Of a stretch of DNA of 36,035 nt, positions 25,993 to 34,136 are shown in pieces. Position 1 is the first letter of the stretch; each line of letters starts with the position of its first letter. The translations under genes and the position numbers were made by a program. The notes beneath the pieces were generated by a model. It saw nothing but the letters and a program-made list of their open reading frames with translations, did no database searches and was not told the origin of the DNA. The DNA is taken from assembly GCA_018065565.1 (NCBI GenBank), contig JAGHSZ010000058.1, forward strand, positions 1-36,035, written 5' to 3'. This stretch comes from Candidatus Colivivens caballi (GTDB taxonomy: Bacteria > Bacteroidota > Bacteroidia > Bacteroidales > Bacteroidaceae).

Positions 25993-27256
25993 TGGGTTGT
26001 AGTAGCTCTTTTGCCAGTTCATATACTTCGGTGTAGCGGTGAGCCACCCGTTCTTCGCTGTAATTGTCGAGCACTTTCTGCCGTGCGCTGGTGCAGAGTG
26101 CCTGGTAGTGCTCGGGTGAGAGGCACCAGTCGATGCCACGGGCGAAGTCTTCGGCATCGCGGTAGTTTGCTACATATCCGTTCTGCTGATGGTCAATCAT
26201 TTCAGGTATTCCCCCGATGTGGAAACCGACGCAAGGGGTGCCACATGCCATGGCTTCCATGATGGTGTTTGGCAGGTTTTCCTGGAGTGAAGGGGTGACA
26301 AAGAGGTCAACTGCGTTGTAGAGACGGACGATGTCGCGCAAGTTGCTGAGATAGTTGACGGGATAGACATCAAGTGGAATGAGTGACTTGATTTTGTCGC
26401 TCTCTTCTCCGAGTACCACGACACCGAGGCGTTCTGCCAGTTGTGGATATTGCTTGCGGATGATGCTGCATGCGTCAGCCAGTTGGCGGAAACCTTTGTA
26501 TGGGTCGGTGATGAGTCGTGAGCAGAAGAGCAGCAGGTACTTGTCGGCTGGCAGGTGGCAGTCCTTGCGGCTTTCCTGCATGTCGGCTGGCTGGAATGTG
26601 GCGGTGTCGATGGGGTTCGGTATGTTCAGAATGGTCTGACCCGATGTTAGACGGCTGCTGCGGCAGAGCGATGCCATCCACTGGCTGCACCCCACGAACA
26701 CAATCTTGTTGTTATAGTAGATTTTGCGCTTTTGAAGGAACACCTGCTGGGCGAGGTCCTTGCCTATGCCTCCGTAGATGAGTGGGCATTCCACGCACTG
26801 CACCTTGTATTTCTCGCATTTGCCCGCATGATGACATATTCCGGTGAAGTACCACATGTCGTGCATGGTGATGACCACTGGTTTGCCCGACTGCATGATG
26901 AGGTCGATGTCGTGGAGCGACAGGTAGCCGTGGTTCACCCAGTGCAGGTGGATGACATCGGCCTGCTTGAACTCGAAGGTCTGTGTGATGTCGGTGCCGG
27001 TGTTGGCAATGTCAACCATCAGCAGGTTCTTGCGGCTGAGACGGTTGTTGATCCAGATGATGAAGCGCTCCCACAGGAACTTGACGGTCAGGGTCCATGA
27101 CGATGGGATGGAGGAGACGGTGAGCTGGTCGGTCTGCTTGTCGCGCACAAGCATCCGGGCCTTGATGCCGTTCTTTTTCAAAGCCTCCATAAGGCGGTTA
27201 GCTGCTATTGCTGCTCCGCCTGTCCGTTCCGATGTGTTGATAATCAGTACATGCAT
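25985..27256 (-). CDS. family 4 glycosyltransferase
   Basis: The 423-residue protein has the GT-B layout: N-terminal GGAAIAANRLMEALKKNGI and a C-terminal donor-binding half with YNAVDLFVTPSLQENLPNTI, EAMACGTPCVGFHIGGIPEM, including the E(x7)E type catalytic pair. A Cys-rich patch (ICHHAGKCEKYKVQCVECPL) around residues 144-165 recalls the metal-binding insert of the WcaC-like GT4 branch. It starts 7 bp after the NTP transferase stop and overlaps the GT2 start, so all three are co-transcribed. Confidence 0.93.
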   Translation of the reverse strand: MHVLIINTSERTGGAAIAANRLMEALKKNGIKARMLVRDKQTDQLTVSSIPSSWTLTVKFLWERFIIWINNRLSRKNLLMVDIANTGTDITQTFEFKQADVIHLHWVNHGYLSLHDIDLIMQSGKPVVITMHDMWYFTGICHHAGKCEKYKVQCVECPLIYGGIGKDLAQQVFLQKRKIYYNNKIVFVGCSQWMASLCRSSRLTSGQTILNIPNPIDTATFQPADMQESRKDCHLPADKYLLLFCSRLITDPYKGFRQLADACSIIRKQYPQLAERLGVVVLGEESDKIKSLIPLDVYPVNYLSNLRDIVRLYNAVDLFVTPSLQENLPNTIMEAMACGTPCVGFHIGGIPEMIDHQQNGYVANYRDAEDFARGIDWCLSPEHYQALCTSARQKVLDNYSEERVAHRYTEVYELAKELLQPNA

Positions 27257-27263
27257 CGAAATG

Positions 27264-27998
27264 TCAATACAGATGTTGTGGTATCAGTTGTTTTGCCTGG
27301 TTGAAGTCTTCGACTGTGTCGAGCTCAATGGAAAACAGGTCGGTGGTGTCGATGATGCGGAACTGGTGTCCTTGCTTGATGAGCCGTTCGAATGCCATTT
27401 CATAGAATACATTGACGAGTCCTTCGTTGTCGATCATCTGCCGTAGTTCGGTGAACAGCGCCTTGCTGTATTCGGCATTCATCTTTTCGATGCCGACGCT
27501 TTCGCCGATGGCATCGCTGATGCTGCATGTCTTGCTGATTTCCATCACGCGGTTGTCCTGGTCAACGATGACCTTGATTTCCTCGTCGCCCAGTTCGTGT
27601 CGGTTGAGTGCCAGCACGGTGTCGGTCTGCGACAGGATGCGGAGTGCGATGGACGGGTCGAACAGTATGTCGCTGTCGAGCAGTATGAAGTCCTTGCCGT
27701 CGATGAATGGACGCGCCAGCCACAGTGAATAGATGTTGTTTGTGGTCTGGTAGTCGGCATTATAGATGAAATGTATGGTCTTGTCGGGGTAGTGCGATGT
27801 GAGGAACTGCTCAATCTGCTCGTGCAGGTAACCGGTCACAACGACAAACTCGTCGATGCAGGCCTGCTGCTGGCAGAGTGCATCCATTGTGCGCTGCAAC
27901 AACGGACGGTTGCCAACTGTGAGCAGGCACTTTGGCCGGTCATTGGTCAGTGGGCGGAGGCGTGATGCCATGCCTGCCGCAAGAATTACTCCAATCAT
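27264..27998 (-). CDS. LicC-like nucleotidyltransferase
   Basis: The 244-residue protein opens MIGVILAAGMASRLRPLTND and RPKCLLTVGNRPLL, the nucleotide-binding signature of sugar-nucleotide or choline-phosphate (LicC-like) transferases. The aspartates in ILLDSDILFD bind the metal. It is shorter than RfbA and lacks a hexapeptide-repeat tail, which favours a small phospho-alcohol or sugar-phosphate substrate. It lies between a HisC-like aminotransferase (56-bp gap) and the GT4 gene, so it may activate an amino-alcohol phosphate; that is inference only. Confidence 0.85.
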   Translation of the reverse strand: MIGVILAAGMASRLRPLTNDRPKCLLTVGNRPLLQRTMDALCQQQACIDEFVVVTGYLHEQIEQFLTSHYPDKTIHFIYNADYQTTNNIYSLWLARPFIDGKDFILLDSDILFDPSIALRILSQTDTVLALNRHELGDEEIKVIVDQDNRVMEISKTCSISDAIGESVGIEKMNAEYSKALFTELRQMIDNEGLVNVFYEMAFERLIKQGHQFRIIDTTDLFSIELDTVEDFNQAKQLIPQHLY

Positions 27999-28054
27999 TT
28001 GGTGTTTTGGTTGTTTCGTTGATTAGTTGTTTCGTTGTTCAGAAGTGGGTGCTT

Positions 28055-29098
28055 CTATTTGTTTTCAGTTGCCACCTTCTTGATGACATCGCAGATGAGG
28101 CGGTTCTGTTCAGGGCGTCCGAGTGTGATGCGGAGGTGTGTGTCGATGCCTGGCTCGTTCATAAACTTAATCTTGTAGTCCTCACCTGCAATTGCTTCTT
28201 GCAGTGCTTTCTTCAATTCGATAGGGTACTTGATGAGGATGAAGTTGGCTGATGACGCATAGACCTTGAAACCTGGCAGACAGCCGAGTTCGTCGTGGTA
28301 CATCTGGCGTCCGTCGCCCATTGCCTTTGCCACATTGCGGTAGTGGTCCTCGCTTTTGAGTGCAGCGATGGCAATCTCTTCGGAGAAGCGGTTGTAGCCG
28401 AGATACTTGTTTGTGAATTTGAGGAATGCGTCGTTTCCCTTGCCAATGAAACCGAATCCCATGCGCAGGCCTGGCAGTCCGAAGAACTTCGACATGGTGC
28501 GGACGATGAGCAGGTTGCTGAACTGGTTGACGAGGTCAGCCACATATTTTGTGTCGGACGATACAAACGATGCGTAGGCTTCGTCGATGAGCACCATTGT
28601 GGTTGAAGGGATGCCCTCCATGATGGTCTTCACCTCGTCGGGGGTGAGGCAGTTGCCTGTTGGGTTGTTTGGCGATGCGAGCAGTAGCAGGCGTGGCTTC
28701 TGCTTGCAGGTGAGTGCGATGATTTCGTCGATGTTGTATTTGTAAGTGGTCTCAGTCTCATAGAGTGGGTAGATGAATGTCTTGCCTTCCACTTCGTCGG
28801 CAATCGACTTGTAGTACCACCACGAGAACTGAGGGATGAGCATTATGTTGTTGTTCTCATTGTCGGTGAGGAAGTAGTGGACGGCATTTTTCAGGATGTC
28901 TTCGCCTCCGTAGCCCAACACCACGCGGCTTTCTTCCACTCCGTACTTTTCTGAGAGGAACACACTGAGGATGCTCTTTTTGCCTTCATCGTAGATTCGT
29001 GTGTAGAAACAGAGTTTACCTATGTCAAATCGTTTAGCAGCCTCGACTACTTCGTCGGATGGGCTGAAATTAAATTCGTTTCTGTCAAGATAGTTCAT
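28055..29098 (-). CDS. HisC-like PLP-dependent aminotransferase
   Basis: The 347-residue fold-type I enzyme shows ASPNNPTGNCL (residues 141-151), IDEAYASF with Asp172 and Tyr175, and the PLP lysine Lys204 in RTMSKFFGLPGLRMGFG. This is the histidinol-phosphate aminotransferase/CobD branch. No other histidine gene is nearby. Placed between rfbA and a LicC-like nucleotidyltransferase, it is more likely a surface-glycan enzyme, for example one that makes an amino-alcohol phosphate, than a biosynthetic HisC. It begins 25 bp after rfbA. Confidence 0.85.
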   Translation of the reverse strand: MNYLDRNEFNFSPSDEVVEAAKRFDIGKLCFYTRIYDEGKKSILSVFLSEKYGVEESRVVLGYGGEDILKNAVHYFLTDNENNNIMLIPQFSWWYYKSIADEVEGKTFIYPLYETETTYKYNIDEIIALTCKQKPRLLLLASPNNPTGNCLTPDEVKTIMEGIPSTTMVLIDEAYASFVSSDTKYVADLVNQFSNLLIVRTMSKFFGLPGLRMGFGFIGKGNDAFLKFTNKYLGYNRFSEEIAIAALKSEDHYRNVAKAMGDGRQMYHDELGCLPGFKVYASSANFILIKYPIELKKALQEAIAGEDYKIKFMNEPGIDTHLRITLGRPEQNRLICDVIKKVATENK

Positions 29099-29123
29099 AA
29101 TATTTATTTGGTTGTTAGGATTT

Positions 29124-29999
29124 TTATTTCTTTGTCAGCCCGACAAGGTACTGGCCATACTGGTTCTTGATCATTGGTTGTGCCAGTTCGACAAGTCGGT
29201 CGGCTGTGATCCAGCCTTTACGGTATGCAATCTCTTCGAGGCAGGCAATCTTCTGGCCTGTGCGCTTTTCAAGCACTTCGATAAATGTGCTTGCCTCTGA
29301 CAGTGAGTCGTGCGTGCCTGTGTCGAGCCACGCAAATCCCTGTCGGAGGGTCAGCACTTTCAGCTCTCCCTGTTCGAGATAGTGCTGGTTGACCGTAGTG
29401 ATTTCCAGTTCGCCTCGTGGCGATGGCTTTATGTTCTTTGCCACTTTGAGCACACTGTTTGGATAGAAATAGAGTCCGACCACGGCAAAGTTCGACTTTG
29501 GCGCCTGTGGCTTTTCTTCAATGCTGAGGCAGTTGCCGTCGGCATCGAATTCAGCCACTCCATAGCGTTCAGGGTCGCTGACCTGATAGCCGAAGACGGT
29601 TGCCTTGCCTTCGTCGCTGACATTGGCAACAGCCTTGCTGAGTATCTGCTCGAAGCCTGCTCCGTGGAAGATGTTGTCGCCAAGGACGAGGCATACGGAG
29701 TCGTCGCCTACAAATTTCTCACCGATGATGAATGCCTGTGCCAGTCCGTCGGGCGATGGCTGCTCGGCATATTCAAAGCTTACTCCATAGTCGCTGCCGT
29801 CGCCAAGCAGACGCTTGAATCCGGGCAGGTCGTACGGGGTGGAGATGATGAGAATGTCGCGGATTCCTGCCATCATCAGCACCGAGATTGGATAATAGAC
29901 CATCGGTTTGTCAAAAATCGGGATGAGTTGCTTGCTCACTCCTTTTGTTATAGGGTAGAGGCGTGTGCCGCTACCTCCAGCCAGTACGATTCCTTTCAT
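29124..29999 (-). CDS. rfbA: glucose-1-phosphate thymidylyltransferase
   Basis: The 291-residue protein begins [20 protein letters not shown] and has the RfbA signatures [29 protein letters not shown] and [13 protein letters not shown]. It makes dTDP-glucose from dTTP and glucose-1-phosphate, the first step towards dTDP-rhamnose and related sugars. The ATG at 29999 is chosen, because the open frame upstream of it is not conserved in the family. It is the first gene of the minus-strand glycan operon. The rest of the dTDP-rhamnose set (rfbB, C, D) is not in the window. Confidence 0.96.
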   Translation of the reverse strand: MKGIVLAGGSGTRLYPITKGVSKQLIPIFDKPMVYYPISVLMMAGIRDILIISTPYDLPGFKRLLGDGSDYGVSFEYAEQPSPDGLAQAFIIGEKFVGDDSVCLVLGDNIFHGAGFEQILSKAVANVSDEGKATVFGYQVSDPERYGVAEFDADGNCLSIEEKPQAPKSNFAVVGLYFYPNSVLKVAKNIKPSPRGELEITTVNQHYLEQGELKVLTLRQGFAWLDTGTHDSLSEASTFIEVLEKRTGQKIACLEEIAYRKGWITADRLVELAQPMIKNQYGQYLVGLTKK

Positions 30000-30157
30000 A
30001 TCTGTAAGATGTGCTTGATTCAAAAAAATGAGTTGGTGACCACACATAGCCAGCCCCATACTGTGCAGCATAGTGCCGGGCACATTCACCCACATTTATA
30101 TATAAATATGTAAGAATGCCCTGCGTGCCTTGTGCGATAGAATTTTCACAATAATAC

Positions 30158-30174
30158 TGATGTGATGCACATCA
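30158..30174. promoter_or_regulatory. possible operator palindrome upstream of rfbA
   Basis: TGATGTG-ATG-CACATCA has 7-bp arms around a 3-bp centre. It lies 159 bp upstream of rfbA and just after the Lrp gene end. The binder is unknown. Confidence 0.3.
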
Positions 30175-30268
30175 GCCCGCGCGGTGTGGGTGGCAGCACA
30201 TCAGTCCGTGTCTCTCTCTCTCCCACACACCTTCACCAGGATGCGGGGCTCTGTGTTTGTGGTGCTTG

Positions 30269-30742
30269 TCAGTCCTTCTCGTTTGCTGTCTTAATCGGAA
30301 TCTGGCGCTTGATGCTCTGTTCGAGTGAAATGAGGGTTTCAGTCGAACTGACACCAGGGATGCCCTGAATCTGATTTGACAGAATGTCCATCAACTGCTC
30401 GTTGTCGCGTGCATAGAGCTTTACGAACAGAGCATAAGGACCCGTGGTGCTGTGGCATTCTACGATTTCAGGTATTTCTGACAACATGCGAATGACATCA
30501 CGGTACATCGACCCTTTTTCAAGCGTGATACCTACATAGGTACAAGCAGTGTAGCCAAGACTCTTTGGGTTGACAAAATAGCCGCTTCCCGTAATTACAT
30601 TCATCTCAATCAGTCGCTGTACACGCTGGTGAATAGCAGCACGCGACACTCCACACTCGGCTGCTACATCCTTGAACGGGATGCGGGCGTTAGCCGAGAT
30701 AATCTCCATAATTTTTTTGTCAAGATTGTCAATCTTTTCCAT
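30269..30742 (-). CDS. Lrp/AsnC family transcriptional regulator
   Basis: The 157-residue protein has an N-terminal helix-turn-helix (VAAECGVSRAAIHQRVQRLI) and a C-terminal RAM/AsnC effector domain (VGITLEKGSMYRDVIRMLSE and GPYALFVKLYARDNEQLMDI). Members sense amino acids and regulate their metabolism. The frame can be read from a TTG at 30751, but the ATG at 30742 (MEKIDNLDKKI) fits the family start. A full promoter lies 54 bp upstream. It ends 270 bp before rfbA, in the same direction. Confidence 0.93.
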   Translation of the reverse strand: MEKIDNLDKKIMEIISANARIPFKDVAAECGVSRAAIHQRVQRLIEMNVITGSGYFVNPKSLGYTACTYVGITLEKGSMYRDVIRMLSEIPEIVECHSTTGPYALFVKLYARDNEQLMDILSNQIQGIPGVSSTETLISLEQSIKRQIPIKTANEKD

Positions 30743-30795
30743 AATTCTCAATGTAAAACTGAAGTCAATAAAGCCTTATTGTTACAAATAGTAAG

Positions 30796-30825
30796 CAAAT
30801 GTAGTGGTTTTATTCCAAATGTCAA
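30796..30825 (-). promoter_or_regulatory. Bacteroidetes-type promoter of the Lrp gene
   Basis: On the minus strand a TTG (30823-30825) is followed after exactly 19 bp by TACATTTG (30796-30803). This is the best promoter match in the window. The leader to the ATG is about 45 bp. Confidence 0.78.
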
Positions 30826-31087
30826 TGACTTTTTGCCACTTTTTTCATATTAATGCTGCTTTTAGTTACAAAAAGAACGAAAAAACGACTTTTTTGCCAC
30901 ATTTGGCACATCGAATGCCATGCCGTCTGCGACATTGCTGCAACCTGTATGTGCCGCAGCCACCCCTCCCGGTCAGCAGCCACCAAACCACGGCTACATC
31001 GGCGTGTGTGCCGATTTTCATATCAACAATAGGAAAAATCCCCCACCATTATAGGAAAATTACTTTTCATACCTCATGCAAATGCCA
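30826..31087. other. intergenic stretch without recognised feature
   Basis: This stretch between the Lrp promoter and the promoter of the repeat protein is C-rich in the middle. I see no gene or strong hairpin in it. Confidence 0.5.
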
Positions 31088-31095
31088 TACCTTTG
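31088..31095 (+). promoter_or_regulatory. probable -7 box for the repeat protein gene
   Basis: TACCTTTG fits TAnnTTTG. About 20 bp upstream is only a TTTTC, so the -33 box is poor. Confidence 0.5.
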
Positions 31096-31207
31096 CAGCG
31101 TCAAAACAAAAAAACAAGAACATAAACTTCAAATCGCCGACCTCTGGGATGACAGTTTCACACACCGGCACACAGGGGAAAGCAAACAAAGAAAGGAGAA
31201 CAAAGAT

Positions 31208-32206
31208 ATGAAGACTTTACGACACACACTGGCAATGCTGATGATATTATTCACCACAGCCGTAGCAAGCGCACAGCCTATGAGCTATTATTCAATGCGC
31301 AACAATGCAAGGTTCCTGACCGACCGTATGGCATATACCCTCGGATTGCCTCTGGCACTCATCGATGAACTCTACCTCATCAACTATGACTACATCTGTG
31401 GCGTAAACGAGTACCTCGACGATGTGGCAATGGGTTATCGATATGACGACTACATGGAGATCCTCTATGCCCGCGACAACGCACTGCGTCGCCTCCTCAA
31501 CGAAGCACAGTGGGCTCGTCTGATGACATACGACTACTTCTATCGTCCAATATCATTCGTCAACCACCGCTGGAGTTTCTCAATCTACGCATACGACCGT
31601 CGTCCGACTTACTTCTACTATGGAGTTCCTCGCCGATTCAACGACTATCGTGGCGGACACTACTTCCGCGGAATGGAACCTCGCCCACACTTCGATGGCC
31701 GTCCAGCAGGTCAGCCTCGTCCAGGTCGCCAGGGTGACATGCATCCAGGAATGGGACCAGGCCACGCAGGTCCAGGCAACCGTCCAAATGTAGGTCCAGG
31801 CAACAACCGCCCAGGCACACCAGGCGCACGCCCTGACAACGACGGCAACCGTCCAGGCACACCAGGCGCAGGTCCAGGCAACGACGGCAACCGCCCAGGT
31901 ACACCGGGCGCAGGTCCAGGCAACGACGGCAACCGCCCAGGCAACGGAGCGTTCCCAGGCTCACGCACAGACCACTCATCAAACACTCCAAATACAGGTC
32001 GCAGTTTCCATGTCACACCACGCAACAATGCAGGTACTGCTCCATCAGCGCCACGCACACAGGCTCCAAGCATGTCGCGTCCAAGTGCTGCCCCAAGCAC
32101 CAACCACAGCACAGGTATGACCAGAAGCAACGCCGGCGGTTTCAGTGGAGGTAACAGCCGTCCATCGGGCAACGGAGGAGCAAACCGCTCAGCCGGACGC
32201 CGATAG
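31208..32206 (+). CDS. secreted Tyr-rich protein with Gly/Pro/Asn collagen-like repeats
   Basis: I do not recognise the family. A signal peptide (residues 1-22, ending ASAQ) precedes about 130 residues rich in Tyr and Arg (YRYDDYMEILYARDNALRRL, YRPISFVNHRWSFSIYAYDR). From about residue 165 the chain is low in complexity, with GxP motifs, including three near-identical 14-residue repeats RPGTPGAGPGNDGN (DNA 31808-31933), and then a Ser/Asn/Gly-rich end. The protein should be exported; the tail is probably disordered. The ATG at 31208 has an AGGAG about 10 bp upstream and starts a clear signal peptide, whereas the frame open further up does not. Confidence 0.8.
   Translation: MKTLRHTLAMLMILFTTAVASAQPMSYYSMRNNARFLTDRMAYTLGLPLALIDELYLINYDYICGVNEYLDDVAMGYRYDDYMEILYARDNALRRLLNEAQWARLMTYDYFYRPISFVNHRWSFSIYAYDRRPTYFYYGVPRRFNDYRGGHYFRGMEPRPHFDGRPAGQPRPGRQGDMHPGMGPGHAGPGNRPNVGPGNNRPGTPGARPDNDGNRPGTPGAGPGNDGNRPGTPGAGPGNDGNRPGNGAFPGSRTDHSSNTPNTGRSFHVTPRNNAGTAPSAPRTQAPSMSRPSAAPSTNHSTGMTRSNAGGFSGGNSRPSGNGGANRSAGRR
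31808..31933 (+). repeat. three 42-bp in-frame tandem repeats
   Basis: Units 31808-31849, 31850-31891 and 31892-31933 are nearly identical; a partial fourth follows (31934-31945). Each encodes RPGTPGAxPxNDGN. Slippage could change the copy number without a frameshift. Confidence 0.9.
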
Positions 32207-32326
32207 GGCAGCAGAGAAAACACACACAGTCTTACCTCTGGCATACAGGTCTTCCTTGTAGCAATGGTACCCAACCTTATAAAATAATTTAATACACCTT
32301 TTATCTAATTCTACTAAAACCGTTCG

Positions 32327-32371
32327 TAGCCCACCAACTTTCATCGGAAAGCGTGGGCTATGTTTTTGTTT
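32327..32371 (+). terminator. rho-independent terminator of the repeat protein gene
   Basis: The stem TAGCCCAC (32327-32334) with GTGGGCTA (32353-32360) is followed by TGTTTTTGTTT. It lies 120 bp after the stop. Confidence 0.75.
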
Positions 32372-32406
32372 ATGGCACTACCCATATTCGGACTCTCGTC
32401 CATCCT

Positions 32407-32446
32407 CGGACCCTCCCCATCCCTCCCTTTCAGGGCGGGTGTAGAT
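32407..32446 (-). repeat. CCTGAAAGG repeat, inverted copy (locus 3)
   Basis: On the minus strand this resembles the repeat at 32471-32513 (core CGCCCTGAAAGGGAGG and a GGGTCCG end). It forms an inverted pair with that copy, as 23827-23870 does with 24119-24161. Confidence 0.65.
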
Positions 32447-32470
32447 AGACAATTCGTTTCACACATTAAC

Positions 32471-32513
32471 ATTCTGCTCCTCGTCCTGAAAGGAAGAGGC
32501 AGGGAGAAGGTCT
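32471..32513 (+). repeat. CCTGAAAGG repeat, direct copy (locus 3)
   Basis: It runs from ATTCTGCTCCTCGTCCTGAA through GGAAGAGGCAGGGAGAAGG and matches 24119-24161 closely. It lies just left of palindrome array 3, as the other lies left of array 2. Confidence 0.75.
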
Positions 32514-32539
32514 GGGCGGTGGTAGATAAAGCATAATCC

Positions 32540-32772
32540 TGCGTCAATCGTAAATTGCCTCACGAGCGCTGATAAATTGTCGCACGAGCGCTCGTAAATG
32601 GTCACACGAGCGCACGAAGATTGAAAAAGGTGTACACCTTATTGCGAAAAGGTGTACAGCAAACTCCAAGAAGGTGTACACCAAAATTCAAGAAGGTGTA
32701 CACCTTTTTATAATTTATGAGCGGTCGTGAAGACAAACATGAGCACTCGTGAAGGAAAACATGAGCGGTCGT
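32540..32772. repeat. 22-bp-periodic palindrome array, copy 3 (A4-B4-A3)
   Basis: Units are centred at 32545 (weak), 32567, 32589, 32611, 32633, 32655, 32677, 32699, 32722, 32744 and 32766. All steps are 22 bp except one of 23 (32699 to 32722). The four B units contain GGTGTACA. Reading the minus strand, the core spacers match array 1 (CTTGAATTTT between the first two B units, GTTTGCTGTACACC in the third), so arrays 1 and 3 are homologous and inverted relative to each other. Confidence 0.9.
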
Positions 32773-32804
32773 AGAGGCAAACATCGTCAGGCATCACCAT
32801 AACA

Positions 32805-32826
32805 CTAATGAACGATTAGGGATAAT
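32805..32826 (+). repeat. conserved motif beside array 3
   Basis: CTAATGAACGATTAGGG matches the motif at 197-218. Similarity extends upstream: CATCA...AACRCTAATGAACG in both. Confidence 0.7.
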
Positions 32827-32933
32827 CATGGCTCACCAAAGTGTGTTTGTCCCACAAAAAAACAGCCACACAACTCTTTCGGGTTGTGCGGCATAATGTT
32901 TCCGTTTTGTTTGTTTACAAAACCGATGATGGG

Positions 32934-33236
32934 TTATTTGCCACCGGACAATATGAAGTCGGCAATTATAGCAATGTCAAGTATGTTTGTCTCACCGTCA
33001 CCATTTACATCGGTATTGTAAGTTGGATGGTCATTCTCTAAATCATACTCCTCAATATTCGTAAATGATTTCCATTCAGGTGTTACCATATACATTGCCG
33101 ATGTTCCTGTTGGAACATATAATACACACGCATTCTTGTTAACACCGCTAAATACACCAGTCGGAATAGCTAAAGGTTCAAGCCAATGAACATATATTTT
33201 TTCGAGAGAAGTACAGCCGCTGTTTGTGGAATCATC
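32934..33236 (-). pseudogene. 3' remnant of a BspA-like LRR protein with dockerin-like tail
   Basis: The minus strand reads CTSLEKIYVHWLEPLAIPTG, VFSGVNKNACVLYVPTGTSA, then WKSFTNIEEY, the end of a BspA-type leucine-rich-repeat surface protein. It finishes with one dockerin-like calcium loop (DVNGDGETNILD) and a stop at 32934. An in-frame TGA at 33237-33239 and the loss of all earlier LRRs show that it is only a fragment. Its upstream end merges with the AlbA_2 gene in another frame. It is too short and start-less to be functional. Confidence 0.8.
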
Positions 33237-33475
33237 TCAACCTCTGGTAGTGGATCCATATAGTCGCGAATCTTGCTGCTTATTGTTTCGCATACATGCT
33301 GTACGTCATTGAGCTCCTTTACAACGCCATCGTTGTCGACCCCAAAGAACAAAGAACCTCCTAAGCCATTGGCAAAAGCACTTATGCTCTTCAACCCACT
33401 CTTAGGTTTCTTCTCTTTAAGCATCAACTTGAAGTCGTATGCGGTACATTCGCTTATGAGGCTTTTGATTTTCAT
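33170..33475 (-). pseudogene. truncated AlbA_2 (Schlafen-like) domain gene
   Basis: The first 80 residues match the N-terminal part of AlbA_2/Schlafen-AAA regulators: MKIKSLISECTAYDFKLMLK, then FANGLGGSLFFGVDNDG and SSKIRDYMDPLPEVEMIP. Intact members have 350-500 residues, with a helicase- or HTH-like C-terminus. Here the frame leaves the domain after PEVEMIP and reads the BspA remnant out of frame until a stop at 33170. The ATG at 33475 is chosen over the GTG at 33484. Its promoter (33534-33564) is still intact, so a short product might be made. Confidence 0.75.
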
Positions 33476-33533
33476 AATCAGCACTTATTTTAATCTTAAT
33501 CTAGTTATGCCAATCATGGTTGACAATAATCTC

Positions 33534-33564
33534 CAAAGTTAATAAATTAACTTCAGATCCCCAA
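33534..33564 (-). promoter_or_regulatory. Bacteroidetes-type promoter of the AlbA_2 gene
   Basis: On the minus strand TTG (33562-33564), a 20-bp gap, and TAACTTTG (33534-33541). The leader is about 55 bp. Confidence 0.65.
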
Positions 33565-33637
33565 GAAATATAAGTGAAGACAGTTGTTTTTTTATGTATT
33601 TTTATCGGGAGATGATAAATTAAACAACCAAAACAAT

Positions 33638-34095
33638 CTATTTACATTGCATAATAGACAATGTTTCCTTTATTGTAATTTTGTTTGCTCTTGACACAGG
33701 AATCTTTTTTTCAGAATAGAACATGTTGAGGAATAAACGCCCATTTGAGCCTTCCATCGACTCTACATATTCAAGGTTTACGAGAAAACCACGGTGACAT
33801 TGTACAATGAAGTCAGATATGGTTTTTGCATAATCTTGGAAATCAGAGAAAAACGTATTAAAAGGTAGAAAAGTGGTGTTGGAGAATTTGAGAGATGTAG
33901 ATACTGGTCTCTCTTTATCTCCATTGCTTGCATTGTATTTTTGCCAATATTGGCAACTTTTTACAGTGCGAAGGTAATGTTTCTTGCCATATATTATGAG
34001 TTCTACGTTAAAAATCTGCCAATATTGGCATTTTTTTATCGCACTCATTGAATCCGTGTGCTCCCCAACCCAAATAATCCGTACAAATCTGTCCT
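33638..34095 (-). pseudogene. LytTR-domain regulator, 5' end cut by the IS element
   Basis: The C-terminal half is a clear LytTR DNA-binding domain: IVQCHRGFLVNLEYVESMEG, then RLFLNMFYSEKKIPVSRANK. The frame runs into the left end of the IS3-family element at 34096, so any N-terminal sensor part is lost. An ATG at 34048 (MSAIKKCQYWQIF) could give a domain-only protein of 136 residues, so residual function is not excluded. The coding strand holds two perfect 14-bp palindromes, 75 bp apart, that translate as CQYWQ. Confidence 0.7.
33942..34030. repeat. two perfect 14-bp palindromes 75 bp apart
   Basis: TGCCAATATTGGCA occurs at 33942-33955 and 34017-34030. Each is preceded on the minus strand by an A-run and by similar flanks (GTGCGATAAAAAA and GCACTGTAAAAAG). 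They may be binding sites rather than codons under selection. Confidence 0.85.
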
Positions 34096-34136
34096 GTACT
34101 AAATAAGTTGACATATCCTCATCCAAAATAGTAGTT

